Positions 1 to 8,894 of a stretch of 64,000 nt of DNA are shown here, in pieces. Both the position numbers and the translations under genes were made by a program. Numbering within the stretch: position 1 is the first letter of the stretch; each line of letters opens with the position of its first letter. The notes beneath the pieces are model-generated. The model was given only the letters and a program-made list of their open reading frames with translations. It did no database searches and had not been told where the DNA came from. The stretch is from Sinorhizobium terangae (GTDB lineage Bacteria; Pseudomonadota; Alphaproteobacteria; Rhizobiales; Rhizobiaceae), in the NCBI RefSeq assembly GCF_029714365.1, contig NZ_CP121660.1:62001-126000 (forward strand), read 5' to 3'.

Positions 1-474
1 CGCGTACTCGCCCTGATAAGGCCAAGACGGAACTTCCCAAACATCCGAGCCTGAGCGTTTTAGCACTGCCGCGCCGTCGCCAACGTGGATAACAATGGAA
101 TTCTCGGGACCAGCCAGAACAGCGATCAAGGTGGCGGCAAAGTCTCGCGGGCGAAGATCCGCGAACTGCGCCCTGACACCTATCCCTTCGCGGATGCTGT
201 CAATCCAATCCCAGACTATCTCCTCGCTAAGCGACTGAAGGGATTCTCGGATTAAGAATTCCCGGCATGCACGAAGAAACGAGAAGCAGACCATTCTTGA
301 TCCGATCTCGGCTCGAGAAGCACTCCCCGCGCCATCGGACACCACCGCGGCCATGACCGGGCCATCGTCGGTGAGGAATTGTTTGGCGCACGCGTAGTCC
401 TGGCATGCCGTGCCGTTTTTCAGATGAGAGGTCCCGATCGATCGAGCTCCCGCCCACCGCCAGTTGCCATTCAT
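1..474 (-). CDS. PP2C-family serine/threonine phosphatase (3' part outside window)
   Basis: The first 158 codons of a minus-strand gene are open to the window edge. The reading shows SDGAGSA at residues 46-52 and a later VGDGA motif; these are the metal-binding DG and GDG signatures of PP2C (PPM) phosphatases. No signal peptide is visible, so a cytoplasmic phosphatase is expected. The ATG at 474 overlaps the TGA of the upstream VWA gene (ATGA), so the two are translationally coupled. Known context: VWA plus PP2C plus a kinase form TerY-P-type triads. A kinase gene just beyond base 1 is therefore plausible but not visible. The fold is clear; the role is inferred. Confidence 0.82.
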   Translation of the reverse strand, partial: MNGNWRWAGARSIGTSHLKNGTACQDYACAKQFLTDDGPVMAAVVSDGAGSASRAEIGSRMVCFSFLRACREFLIRESLQSLSEEIVWDWIDSIREGIGVRAQFADLRPRDFAATLIAVLAGPENSIVIHVGDGAAVLKRSGSDVWEVPSWPYQGEYA

Positions 475-1151
475 GCGATCGAGGCCCATCCTTGGGGAGT
501 GGTGGGGTTGGAGAGCGGAACCGCATCGCCAGGGTTCGATTGAGAAACTGAACTCAGCGAGCTCGAGAGCCAGGAGAAGAGGTCGCGGAAGCGCAGCTCC
601 TTGAGAGCAAGTGGCTGACGTGCCGAGATCTGAGACAGGATTTCCATGTTTGCGCCTTGGACCCCGACGGCGAAGAACGAGAATGCCTTTTCGGCCTCGC
701 CGGTCTTGACCGCATTTGCCGCGGATTGCCATGCGTCGGTGGGCGCGCCATCGGTGATCAGGAAGACCCAAGGGCGGTAATAGGAGATCCCGTTCTGCCT
801 GTAGGAATTCTTTCGATCGCGTAGCATCTGAAGGCCTTCCTCGATCGCACGTCCCATCGGGGTATCACCTTGCGACTCTAAGCTGGGAACCAGCCAGCTC
901 TGGACGCCCTGGAGATCGTTGACGACGGTGACCGGCCCGAATGTAACCAGACCGACTTCCACCCGCTTAGCCGCCAGTGAGTCCGCGTAGAGTTCGTCCT
1001 TGAATTGAACGAGGCCCTCGTTGAGTTCCTTGATTGGCGCTCCGCGCATCGAACCGGAAACATCCAGAACAAGGAGACACGGGCAGCGGGGCTCGGGGTT
1101 GTCGACGAATTCAGCGCCCTCGAATGGTTGCTGATCAAATGGATTGCTCAT
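471..1151 (-). CDS. TerY-like von Willebrand factor A domain protein
   Basis: A 226-residue protein that is essentially one VWA domain. LVLDVSGSM at residues 27-35 supplies the DxSxS part of the MIDAS metal site, QGDTPMG the threonine and [10 protein letters not shown] the aspartate. There is no signal peptide or membrane segment. The start at 1151 was chosen over an upstream TTG because GAAGG lies 8 nt before it. It follows hxsA by 48 nt and overlaps the PP2C gene by 4 nt. TerY-type VWA proteins act with phosphatases and kinases in metal-dependent signalling. Here the pairing suggests regulation of, or a companion process to, the Hxs maturation system, which is inference. Confidence 0.85.
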   Translation of the reverse strand: MSNPFDQQPFEGAEFVDNPEPRCPCLLVLDVSGSMRGAPIKELNEGLVQFKDELYADSLAAKRVEVGLVTFGPVTVVNDLQGVQSWLVPSLESQGDTPMGRAIEEGLQMLRDRKNSYRQNGISYYRPWVFLITDGAPTDAWQSAANAVKTGEAEKAFSFFAVGVQGANMEILSQISARQPLALKELRFRDLFSWLSSSLSSVSQSNPGDAVPLSNPTTPQGWASIA

Positions 1152-1199
1152 GAATTGGACCTTCAATCTTGTGAGATGGTTACAAGGAATAAGCTGTTG

Positions 1200-1799
1200 T
1201 CAGTTCGCGACGATGCCGAAAGCGTCAAGGACCTCGGGGGTGATGGTACCAGTGACTTTCAGATTGTAGTCGGATTGCATGGCCGTAAGGGCAGTCTTGC
1301 AGGCTGGGCCGACTTGGCCATCGATGAGCCCGGAGTAGTACCCGTAGGCAGTAAGCGCTGTCTGAACCTGCATTACGATGCGTCTGAACTTGTCGGTGTT
1401 ACCAGGCAACGGTTTCAGCGGAGCCGGGGCCAGAGGGGCAGCGATCGAGGGTGTTGCTGCGGAGGGAGCGACGGGCGTGACGGGAACGGAAGGGTAGGAC
1501 GGAGCAGGCGGAGGCGTGTAGATAGGGGACACGCGGGAATACGTCGGGGCACTGTACCCGCCAAAGCTGTAGCCGCCGCCACTGCTGGATCGATGACTGG
1601 AATGTGAGCTGTGGGACCGGTGGGAACTGTGCGAGCGGTGTCCGGCTAATGTGAACACGTGCTTGAGGCGCAGCCGCTCTAGCACCGACGGAAGCGGGCT
1701 CTTCTTAGCTACGACTTCACCGACAGGCATTGCGTCGGATTTGGACGGCAGGAATCCCGCCGCCACGAATGACGGAATCAGAAATAGTCGAGTCTTCAT
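1200..1799 (-). CDS. hxsA: His-Xaa-Ser repeat protein HxsA (maturation substrate)
   Basis: A 199-residue protein with a short hydrophobic N-terminus (residues about 4-19) that can act as an export signal. Six contiguous H-x-S tripeptides lie at residues 54-71 (HRS/HSS units), followed by a Gly/Ser/Tyr and Pro-rich linker. The C-terminus (about 134-199) resembles a peptidoglycan-binding domain (VQTALTAYGYYSGLIDG...). This architecture is that of HxsA, the presumed substrate of the paired radical SAM enzymes HxsB and HxsC. Its ATG overlaps the hxsC stop (ATGA). The exact modification is not visible from sequence; the His/Ser repeats are the expected target. An envelope location is inferred. Confidence 0.9.
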   Translation of the reverse strand: MKTRLFLIPSFVAAGFLPSKSDAMPVGEVVAKKSPLPSVLERLRLKHVFTLAGHRSHSSHRSHSSHSSHRSSSGGGYSFGGYSAPTYSRVSPIYTPPPAPSYPSVPVTPVAPSAATPSIAAPLAPAPLKPLPGNTDKFRRIVMQVQTALTAYGYYSGLIDGQVGPACKTALTAMQSDYNLKVTGTITPEVLDAFGIVAN

Positions 1800-2884
1800 A
1801 ACGCCCCCAGCGCTGCGAACCCCTCATCGTGACTATACCATTCGAAAAAACCACCACAAGCTGCATGGAGACTGCAGTCAGCGCAAAAATCCAGGTACTT
1901 GCGTTTCCAGTCAGAAATGGTTGAAGGCGCGTAGCCGCGATATGTTGCGGGCACTGAACAAAGCGGAAAGTTGTACAGGGAAACTGGCATTCCACGCGCC
2001 GCCATGATGTCTACCGAGCGAGCGATCTGCTCGAATTCCATTGACGTGTCCTTGAACGACGAGCTCCAGTTCATGCGCCCATAACCGATGCGCTCGAGCT
2101 GCATGATCGCCCAAACCGAAATAAATCCGAGGCGCGTGGTGATGTAGTCAGCAAGGGTATGAAGGTCGCGCCAGTTCTGTTGAAGAACGACGGTTCTAAG
2201 TTCGACGGAAGCCCCGGCGCGCATCAATGTCGTAAGGCCGCGCTCCAGACGATTGAATGCGCCGACTTTGCCGACGATTAAGTCGTGGGTCCGAGAATTT
2301 GTCGAGTAGAGAGGGACACCCCACAGAATTCTGTCCGAGCCGAGGCCGACGAGCCTCACGGCATCGGAGGGCTCAAAATGCTGACCGTTGGTGAGGATAT
2401 GAAAGCCAATGTCGGGGCGCTCCGCTGCAACCGCCTCAAGCATCGGGAACAGACGGTCTTTGTGCAGCAAAGGCTCACCGCCGGAGATCCCAATCATGGC
2501 GTCCTCGGGAGCAAGTGACGCTGCCACGGCGAATTGCTCAAAGAGATCGGCGTGGTACTTCTTCGGCGGTTGCGAGCACATCACACATAGCTGGTCACAC
2601 TGTTCTGTCACCAGAAGTGTGTTGTGCGTTGAGGTCGCACGGATCAGACGATGCGCGCTCGCTTGGCCGGGAACGACAAGCAGGACGTCGCCGTCAAGAT
2701 CCTCGTCAGGCGATGCCCGCACAACGAAGGAGAACCCTTGGAAGTCATATTCTCTGCGCTCTCCGTCATGGTCCACGAGTATGGCGTCGTGTTGGGTTTG
2801 GTCCGCGGTATACGATTCCCGCAGCCTAATGACGATGGGTTGGTCGATTGGTAGCGGGTCGACCCGAAGGCGAAGGCTAATCAT
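1796..2884 (-). CDS. hxsC: His-Xaa-Ser system radical SAM maturase HxsC
   Basis: A 362-residue radical SAM enzyme. The cluster motif TEQCDQLCVMCSQ has CX3CX2C at residues 96, 100 and 103, after an N-terminal domain of about 90 residues, which is usual for HxsC. GISGGEPLL follows as the SAM-binding GGE motif. The C-terminus carries CADCSLHAACGGFFEW, a cysteine cluster likely to hold an auxiliary site. The ATG at 2884 was chosen because it overlaps the hxsB stop (ATGA); an upstream in-frame start would run far into hxsB. It acts in the cytoplasm, presumably on HxsA before export. Confidence 0.9.
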   Translation of the reverse strand: MISLRLRVDPLPIDQPIVIRLRESYTADQTQHDAILVDHDGERREYDFQGFSFVVRASPDEDLDGDVLLVVPGQASAHRLIRATSTHNTLLVTEQCDQLCVMCSQPPKKYHADLFEQFAVAASLAPEDAMIGISGGEPLLHKDRLFPMLEAVAAERPDIGFHILTNGQHFEPSDAVRLVGLGSDRILWGVPLYSTNSRTHDLIVGKVGAFNRLERGLTTLMRAGASVELRTVVLQQNWRDLHTLADYITTRLGFISVWAIMQLERIGYGRMNWSSSFKDTSMEFEQIARSVDIMAARGMPVSLYNFPLCSVPATYRGYAPSTISDWKRKYLDFCADCSLHAACGGFFEWYSHDEGFAALGAL

Positions 2885-4290
2885 TGATGGACTTTCGCGA
2901 GCGATGCGTCGAAGCGAGGTGCCCCTGACCATATTGCCAGCGTTTTTTGAACTTTCGGGTCAGCGGAATATATCATGCTGAAAATCTTGTCGAAGATGTA
3001 CGTATGGCGCTGACAGAAATCTGTGAGGTGTTTCGGCAAGTCGATGCGGCCGTAGCGCGACAGATCATCGATGAGATCGACACCGCAAAACGCCTGATAG
3101 GGGCAGTGGACGCAGTCTGGGTGAAAATTGTTGAGGGCCTCTGCGTTTAAGGTGTCGATGGGTTCGCGCGAAAGGCCAGTGAAAACATCGCCCATTGAGA
3201 GATCGAACTGACCTACTCTGGTAACCATCCGTGCTTCGTCCGTTGGATAGAGCCGGCCGTCGTAATCGATTACTAAATAGCCATGGCCGACTATATTGGG
3301 GTTGCGCAGATCCGCATGACCATTGTGACCCGAGCGCAGCACCCGTCGGAGACAGTGGACGAAATAATACTCTTCGATCGACTCATCTGAGCTCCAATTG
3401 AACTCGACAAGCGCATCGATGAAGGATGAGTAATAATGGTTCCACCGGGATGCGCTTGCTCGTGCATCGAAGCGCTTGCGCGCGAATCCTTGATAGTTCA
3501 CAGGGCGGAGATAAATTGACCGGATATCGTAGGCGAGGAAGGCATCGATGACTGACTGCGGCTCGGGTGGTCTGCTGACATTTATGGTTGGTAGAGCGGA
3601 GATCTTGCCGGGACCCAACCTCTTCACGGCTGTCGCAACATTCTCGAAAAACGCAGCAGTCTTATCGGCGGTGATCGTGCGCTGCACTTGATGAGTGGCA
3701 GGATTGCCATCCAAGGACGTGCTTGTGAAGACATCTGGCTGCTCCAGCAGGGCCCATGCTTCTGCGCTTACTTCCTGAAGGTTTGTGCAAATCACGAATT
3801 CGCTCGCGTCAAACCTGGCCCGGCAAAAATCTCGAACCCGTGTGATCGCATCAAGCCGAAGAAGTGGCTCGCCACCTTGGAATTCTACTTTGATTTTCTT
3901 CGCAGAGAGCTTGTCAAGAAAGTGAAGGACCGCCTCAATCGTTCTTTCATCCCAATCAAATCCGGTCGTGTTTTCGTTGACGCGGGACACCTGGCAATAT
4001 CCGCAGGCCAGGTTACATCTCAACGTCGGCACCAGGATTACGTAGTCCAGCTCAGTGGGGGAGTACAGCCGGCTGGCAAACCTGTGCTCGAAACCGGCAT
4101 AGGCGAGATCAGTCACTTCGTCGAAAGCGTGTCCGTTTGCGTGAAGGAAACGCAAATCCAACGGGTTCAGGTGTCCGAGCGCATAGCGACGCAGAAAGTC
4201 ATGATCGGACTTGAAATACCCACCAGCATCGTCCGCAAAGAGCAGGAGTCCATCACTGGTGGGACGAAATTTAAGTGGTACGACTGACAA
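2881..4290 (-). CDS. hxsB: His-Xaa-Ser system radical SAM maturase HxsB
   Basis: A 469-residue radical SAM protein. TLRCNLACGYCQVSR gives CX3CX2C at residues 92, 96 and 99, and EFQGGEPLLR the GGE motif. The C-terminal HPDCVHCPYQAFCGVDLID region, followed by another Cys, looks like a SPASM-type auxiliary cluster site. Length and motif position fit HxsB. It overlaps hxsD by 20 nt at its start and hxsC by 4 nt at its end, so the four hxs genes are one translational block. It is presumed to work with HxsC on HxsA; which enzyme does which step cannot be told from sequence. Confidence 0.9.
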   Translation of the reverse strand: MSVVPLKFRPTSDGLLLFADDAGGYFKSDHDFLRRYALGHLNPLDLRFLHANGHAFDEVTDLAYAGFEHRFASRLYSPTELDYVILVPTLRCNLACGYCQVSRVNENTTGFDWDERTIEAVLHFLDKLSAKKIKVEFQGGEPLLRLDAITRVRDFCRARFDASEFVICTNLQEVSAEAWALLEQPDVFTSTSLDGNPATHQVQRTITADKTAAFFENVATAVKRLGPGKISALPTINVSRPPEPQSVIDAFLAYDIRSIYLRPVNYQGFARKRFDARASASRWNHYYSSFIDALVEFNWSSDESIEEYYFVHCLRRVLRSGHNGHADLRNPNIVGHGYLVIDYDGRLYPTDEARMVTRVGQFDLSMGDVFTGLSREPIDTLNAEALNNFHPDCVHCPYQAFCGVDLIDDLSRYGRIDLPKHLTDFCQRHTYIFDKIFSMIYSADPKVQKTLAIWSGAPRFDASLAKVHQ

Positions 4291-4546
4291 AGCCTGTCAC
4301 GCCCTCAATTAGCATTTTCCGAAGCGGTAGCGTTTCGCTGAAGATCTTCTGGCGGTAGAGGCAATGCCAGAAGTCCTGCGCCAACGCCGGTTCGCGTACC
4401 CCGGAACCGCTGAGGACGACTGCTAAGCCCTCAATCGTGACATCAACTTCGGGATGCAGATAGCGAAACCGCGCACTGGCGTCCGCTAGCCAAGGCATAA
4501 GCTCTGCTTCTACTGTTATTCGCACCTGGTCGGGGACGCTTTCCAT
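4271..4546 (-). CDS. hxsD: His-Xaa-Ser system protein HxsD
   Basis: A small protein of about 91 residues whose core (VRITVEAELMPWLADASARF... followed by short beta strands) fits the HxsD accessory family. The reading frame stays open upstream to a TTG at 4639. The ATG at 4546 was chosen because the family normally starts just before the first beta strand, but no strong ribosome site decides this. The 3' end overlaps hxsB by 20 nt. Its role is unknown; as the smallest conserved member of the system it may be a chaperone or substrate-recognition partner for the maturases (inference). Confidence 0.75.
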   Translation of the reverse strand: MESVPDQVRITVEAELMPWLADASARFRYLHPEVDVTIEGLAVVLSGSGVREPALAQDFWHCLYRQKIFSETLPLRKMLIEGVTGFVSRTT

Positions 4547-4660
4547 CACAAACTTACACCAATTGAAATTCAGGCATGTGTTGGCGGCCCTCATCCTGCG
4601 CCCCGACAAGATGGTTTCCACGAGAGAGCGCTTGAGCAATTGAACGCATGTGATCGTGTT

Positions 4661-5788
4661 TCATTGCCTGAGATTTTCTGCGACTGCGTTGTAACATTGC
4701 TCTGATGATCCTACCTCGTGTTTGAGCAACTGTGTCCATTCGCCATCCTTGAACCCAAGGAACTCGACGTAACAGTTACTTGCCTCATTTTCTGCCCACT
4801 GTGCAATCATGAGCCGGCTGTCGAGCTGATATTCGAGGCTGAGATACATATTGTCCTCTCCGCCGAGTGGCAGCCGAAAAACTTCGCCCGTTCTGACGCT
4901 GGCCACGAAGGCGATCGAGCATCCCGTGCCACAGCCGATCTGAATGACAGCGAATTCGCCTGCGAAGTTCGGACCATTCGCCATACCGTCCGCGATACGG
5001 GTCTGAAAGCTACGATAGGAGGAATCTCTGTCTGTGAAGTCCGGGGCGTTGATTGGCCCAGAATAAATGCGATAGGCGGGGAGTTGAGCGGGCTTTATTC
5101 GCGCAAGCGAAATCTGTTTGGAAGGCACAGTCGGGACGCTTGCCTCCTGCCAGGCTATCGGATGATACCCTTCGTCGAAGACAAAAGCGGATCCACGTAG
5201 GCTTTTGAAATAGTCGGCATCGGATATGATGACCGTGTCGAGCGATGCGAACTTGGCCACGTGCGTGTAGACGTCGGTACCGTGCCTATTCTTGAGGGTG
5301 ACGAGCGCGATTGGCGACACCTTGGAGACGAACGATGCGATGACGTTCGTGTCTGCGACTTCATAGTTGCTGGTGATTGCTACCCCGCCGTCCGGTGTCG
5401 CATAAGCGGGAGGGCTTCCCTTGAACAGCATCCCCGCGCTTCCGAAACGCGACCGAATGTCGGCGAGTTTGGTCTGCCCAAACCTAAAGTCGGCAAAATA
5501 AGCCGGCGATGCGTCAGTTTGTGCGCTTCGCTTAGCCTCCAGGTAAACGATATCCCCTGTCGAATTTTGAAACGTGCCTGACAGCTCGACCGACGAAGCG
5601 ATCCCGAATGTCATCGATGTGTGTTCACCGCGATTCTCGATTGCGACAGGCGACCCCTCTGCCTCAAGAATAGACCGGTTCTCACCTATGGAATGTCCGG
5701 ATAACGATTGTGCAAGTCCTTGGTGCACTACGCCCAGCAGCAGAAGCGCCGTCTGCACACACAACAGAGCCCGCTCATGGCTTGGCAC
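4661..5788 (-). CDS. secreted protein of unknown function, first gene of the hxs operon
   Basis: A 375-residue protein with a clear signal peptide (hydrophobic ALLCVQTALLLLGVVHQG, cleavage near AQS at about 27). The mature part is rich in beta strands. It carries a cysteine pair (IGCGTGCSIAF) and two later single cysteines that could form disulfides, as expected for a periplasmic protein. I do not recognise the family. It is co-directional with hxsD and lies just upstream of it, so it is probably the leading gene of the operon and acts in the periplasm, where modified HxsA should arrive. That link rests on position only. Confidence 0.7.
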   Translation of the reverse strand: MPSHERALLCVQTALLLLGVVHQGLAQSLSGHSIGENRSILEAEGSPVAIENRGEHTSMTFGIASSVELSGTFQNSTGDIVYLEAKRSAQTDASPAYFADFRFGQTKLADIRSRFGSAGMLFKGSPPAYATPDGGVAITSNYEVADTNVIASFVSKVSPIALVTLKNRHGTDVYTHVAKFASLDTVIISDADYFKSLRGSAFVFDEGYHPIAWQEASVPTVPSKQISLARIKPAQLPAYRIYSGPINAPDFTDRDSSYRSFQTRIADGMANGPNFAGEFAVIQIGCGTGCSIAFVASVRTGEVFRLPLGGEDNMYLSLEYQLDSRLMIAQWAENEASNCYVEFLGFKDGEWTQLLKHEVGSSEQCYNAVAENLRQ

Positions 5789-5983
5789 GTCTCACCCCCA
5801 ATCGCGCCTTCGTAAATGACCACATAAAAGCATTTATTTAAGATCGAATTCAAGCTCGGTGATAGCGATGTTTCACGCTTAAACACATGCACGCGTCGGG
5901 CTGAAACTCACCCCTCGGTTCACTCGATGGGGCTAATGGACTCAACCGTGAACATAGCCCATTGTCTCCACGTGAGGGGCGAG
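5789..5983. promoter_or_regulatory. divergent intergenic region between the hxs operon and the 5984 gene
   Basis: These 195 bases separate the minus-strand hxs operon from a plus-strand gene and must carry at least the operon promoter unless transcription starts elsewhere. The part next to the operon is AT-rich (around 5818-5850). I could not assign -35/-10 boxes or an operator with confidence. Confidence 0.3.
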
Positions 5984-6352
5984 ATGGGGAAAGTGGTCGA
6001 TTTCGATCCGCGCAAGCGTCAGAAGTGGAAGTCCGGACGCAAAGGTGCGGTACGACCACAGACGCTTTATGCCCGCAAAGTCCGAGTGGATGGTCATTTT
6101 CCCGATTGGGTCCCCGGGGCAGCGCTCGCGACCGGCATCGCAATACTCGCCGTCGCGATGCTCACATCGCCAATCGCGTCCAGCATTGGATGCGGCATCA
6201 AAGGTAACGTCAGCTTCGGCGGCGAGCGGATCTACCACGTTCCGGGACAGGAATATTACAGCGAGACAATCATCAATCCGCTACAGGGGGAACGATGGTT
6301 CTGTTCCGAAGAGGCGGCGCGTGAAGCTGGGTGGAGGAAGGCATATCGTTGA
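5984..6352 (+). CDS. membrane-anchored protein with C-terminal sunset-type domain
   Basis: A 122-residue protein: a basic N-terminus (about 1-50), one membrane helix (AALATGIAILAVAMLTSPIA), then a short Cys-containing domain (CGIKGNVSFGGERIYHVPGQ... with a WFCSEEAAREAGW end). This domain occurs alone or at the end of nuclease-like and other envelope proteins in rhizobia. Start at 5984 because GAGGGGCGAG precedes it directly; an upstream in-frame ATG at 5927 lacks such a site. It is divergent from the hxs operon. Function unknown. Confidence 0.7.
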   Translation: MGKVVDFDPRKRQKWKSGRKGAVRPQTLYARKVRVDGHFPDWVPGAALATGIAILAVAMLTSPIASSIGCGIKGNVSFGGERIYHVPGQEYYSETIINPLQGERWFCSEEAAREAGWRKAYR

Positions 6353-6519
6353 AGCGAAGGCACCACCGACTCTCACCTGCACACGCGTTTTCTTCTTTGT
6401 TACGTCCTGGTCTTCCGGCCCAAAGCCATGGAGCGCAAATTGCCGAACCGATGGAAGCGCGGGAAGTCGTCTAGCCGGTGAGCGGTCTGGAGGCGTCAAG
6501 ATACAAGTGGGAGAAGCGA

Positions 6520-6732
6520 ATGAAATTTGGAATGAGGAAGCCGAGCTTGAAGAAGAGCCTGGCGGCCCGTACTTCGGCAAGGCGGTTTGTGCGGCATAAC
6601 TTGGGCGTAAAGGCCCCGAAAGGGTATGGCTGGATCACCAATCCGAAGAAAGCCGCCTACAACAGGATCTATAACTGGACCACGTTCAGCTTGTGGCGCC
6701 TTATTTGGGGACTGATCAGCGGGCGCCGGTAG
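6520..6732 (+). CDS. small basic conserved hypothetical protein
   Basis: A 70-residue, strongly basic protein (MKFGMRKPSLKKSLAARTS...) with a short hydrophobic tail (WRLIWGLISG). Proteins with the same MRKPSLKKS start and a GWITNPKKAAYNR-like core are common near mobile DNA in proteobacteria. Start chosen at 6520 behind GGAGAAGCGA. No function is known to me. Confidence 0.6.
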   Translation: MKFGMRKPSLKKSLAARTSARRFVRHNLGVKAPKGYGWITNPKKAAYNRIYNWTTFSLWRLIWGLISGRR

Positions 6733-7138
6733 GATTTAGATCTGGTTTTCTTGCGCTTTGATATGGCGCTACGCTTCTAGTCGCGCTTGCAGGCGACAGA
6801 AAGAATAGTCCAGACAAACACCTTTCCAGATTTCAGGGGCCTTCGGTTTGACTCTCTTCAAGGCGACGTTACATCGGATTCCAGATTAGGCGTTCCACAG
6901 GCTGCAAGCGCACGTCTCAAAAGTTCTCGTGACGCCGTCGTGTACGAGGAAGTCAGCCAACGCGAATTGCGAGAAGTATACCGAAATACCGAGCTCTCGC
7001 ATGGCACTTCCGAAAATAGAGACGCTGATCGATTTTGTTGGACCATCCATGAGTCTTAAGCGTCTCGGGGCTGCACTGTCCCGCATCGGATTTTGCCGCT
7101 CGCTGCATACTATCTTCGCAACATGGCGGCGCGAGTTC
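6733..7138. other. no gene recognised
   Basis: Short open frames exist on both strands but none has a family-like composition together with a good start. No repeat or hairpin was noted. Confidence 0.4.
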
Positions 7139-7447
7139 TTAAATCCCTGACCCGTTGAGCTCTTGGTCGTCATCGCCTTCCCAGGGTGAGGGCATAGAGG
7201 TGCGATTGAGATTGGCCGATGGCATCGGCATCCAGCACTTCAATTCGGGCTCGGCGTATATGATGATGCAGCCTGGCGAGGAATCAGCGGCGCGCCAGCC
7301 TTCTGGGCCGAACTGATCGCCACTCGACCAGTACGCGAGGTCAACTTCTGCCGCCCCCTGTTCGGACGGGCGGATCGTGACGAGGATCCGACTGCCGTTT
7401 TTCGGCGCGCTTGCCATGTGGCGCCAGTCGTCTGGCTCGGCCATCAT
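7139..7447 (-). CDS. conserved hypothetical protein with WRxMxSAPKxG N-terminus
   Basis: A 102-residue soluble protein. DDWRHMASAPKNGSRILVTI near the N-terminus and a later GWRAADSSPGC and WMPMP are typical of a family of small rhizobial proteins of unknown role. A perfect AGGAGG lies 5 nt before the ATG at 7447, which decides the start over an upstream in-frame start at 7486. No partner genes are adjacent. Confidence 0.65.
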   Translation of the reverse strand: MMAEPDDWRHMASAPKNGSRILVTIRPSEQGAAEVDLAYWSSGDQFGPEGWRAADSSPGCIIIYAEPELKCWMPMPSANLNRTSMPSPWEGDDDQELNGSGI

Positions 7448-7730
7448 TTTTCCTCCTGCGTTGCTGCAGAAGTGTCGCCTCACCATCGAAAACGGTCAAC
7501 TCCAACCTTGCACAATCCATTGTCTATGGATTGACTGGGTCGCGTCCCCACAGGTGGTGTAATAGGTGGTAGCGAAACCGCTCGCGCCCTCGACAGCGCC
7601 GTAGTGAGCGAGCGGCGTGCCGGAGGTGGATATCCTTTTTCGACAGATTTCTGGGTATTCTGGCTGGTGTGACCTGTTCTGCCGACCTCAATCGCGTTGC
7701 CAGAGTCTCACTCGGTTTCTATCCTGACGC

Positions 7731-8756
7731 ATGATCAGCACCGCACTGGTGCCCCGAAGCCCGAGGACACTAAGGCCGATGACATCTCAGCTGGATATGT
7801 TTGCCTCGCCGCCTGAGCCAGGCAATGACGTCGTTGTGAAGCTGCGAGGACCCTTGAAGCTGCGGCGGCGGCGGCCACTCGATGACGAGAGCATGGCCCG
7901 GCTTCTGGAGGAGAGCGGCAGCTATCGCGTGCTGCGCAAGCTTGTCGGCCGCCGGATCGTCGATATACCGCGGGCGGGATTTCCTCGCATCGGAGTGATC
8001 GTCGACACCGAGACGACGGGCCTCGACCACAGCAAGGACGAGATCATCGAAATCGGCGCAGTTGCGTTCACCTTTGACGACGAGGGCAATATCGGCGACG
8101 TCACGGGCGTTTACGGCGGCCTGCAGCAGCCAACTGTCCCAATCCCCCCTGAAATCACCCGCCTGACAGGAATCACCGACCAGATGGTTGCCGGGCGGAT
8201 GATCGATGTCGGTTCGCTTCGAGCGTTGCTCGATCCGGCCGACCTGGTGATCGCCCACAATGCCGGATTCGATCGTCCGTTCTGCGAGGCGTTCTCAAGC
8301 ATGTTTTCCGGCAAGGCATGGGCCTGTTCGGTCAAGGAAGTCGATTGGGCGACGCGCGGTTTCGAGGGCACGAAGCTCGGCTATCTGATTGGTCAAAGTG
8401 GCTATTTCCACGATGGCCATCGCGCCGTCGACGACTGTTTTGCTCTGCTCGAGGTGCTCGCCGGCGCCGACGGAGTGACGGAGCCAAGCGCTTTTGCGGA
8501 ACTTCTCCAGACAAGTCAGCGCTCGCGCGTGCGCATCTTCGCCGAGCATAGCCCCTTCGACATGAAAGATCATCTGAAGGCTCGGGGATACCGCTGGTCG
8601 GATGGCAGCGACGGCCGCCCGAAATCCTGGTGGATCGACATCGACGAGGAGCAGCTCGCCGCGGAGCTCGCTTTCCTGAAGTCAGAGATCTACCGGTGGC
8701 AAGAGGCCGACCCACCGGTCAAAAGGCTGACGGCGTTCGATCGGTACAAGGCTTGA
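7731..8756 (+). CDS. DEDDh 3'-5' exonuclease (DnaQ-like)
   Basis: A 341-residue protein. After about 85 residues comes an exonuclease domain with GVIVDTETTGLD (Exo I), VIAHNAGFDRPF (Exo II) and GHRAVDDCFAL (Exo III, HxxxD), the metal ligands of DEDDh enzymes such as DnaQ. The last 90 residues form an extra C-terminal domain (RVRIFAEHSPFDMKDHLKAR...). It is too long for the Pol III epsilon subunit and stands alone, so it is more likely an accessory repair or RNA/DNA-trimming nuclease. The ATG at 7731 gives the longest form; an ATG at 7779 is also possible because no clear ribosome site is seen for either. Confidence 0.8.
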   Translation: MISTALVPRSPRTLRPMTSQLDMFASPPEPGNDVVVKLRGPLKLRRRRPLDDESMARLLEESGSYRVLRKLVGRRIVDIPRAGFPRIGVIVDTETTGLDHSKDEIIEIGAVAFTFDDEGNIGDVTGVYGGLQQPTVPIPPEITRLTGITDQMVAGRMIDVGSLRALLDPADLVIAHNAGFDRPFCEAFSSMFSGKAWACSVKEVDWATRGFEGTKLGYLIGQSGYFHDGHRAVDDCFALLEVLAGADGVTEPSAFAELLQTSQRSRVRIFAEHSPFDMKDHLKARGYRWSDGSDGRPKSWWIDIDEEQLAAELAFLKSEIYRWQEADPPVKRLTAFDRYKA

Positions 8757-8894
8757 TGGGATGGCCTTGCCGCGCAGCCCGTCGCATCCAGGTTGCGCAG
8801 GCTCGGTTACCGCGATGGTGTTGCCGTCTCGAAAGTTGTGAGGAAGCAACAGCTGCAGCCGGATCACTGTCCGCTTGCTCAAGGTTGGAACACT

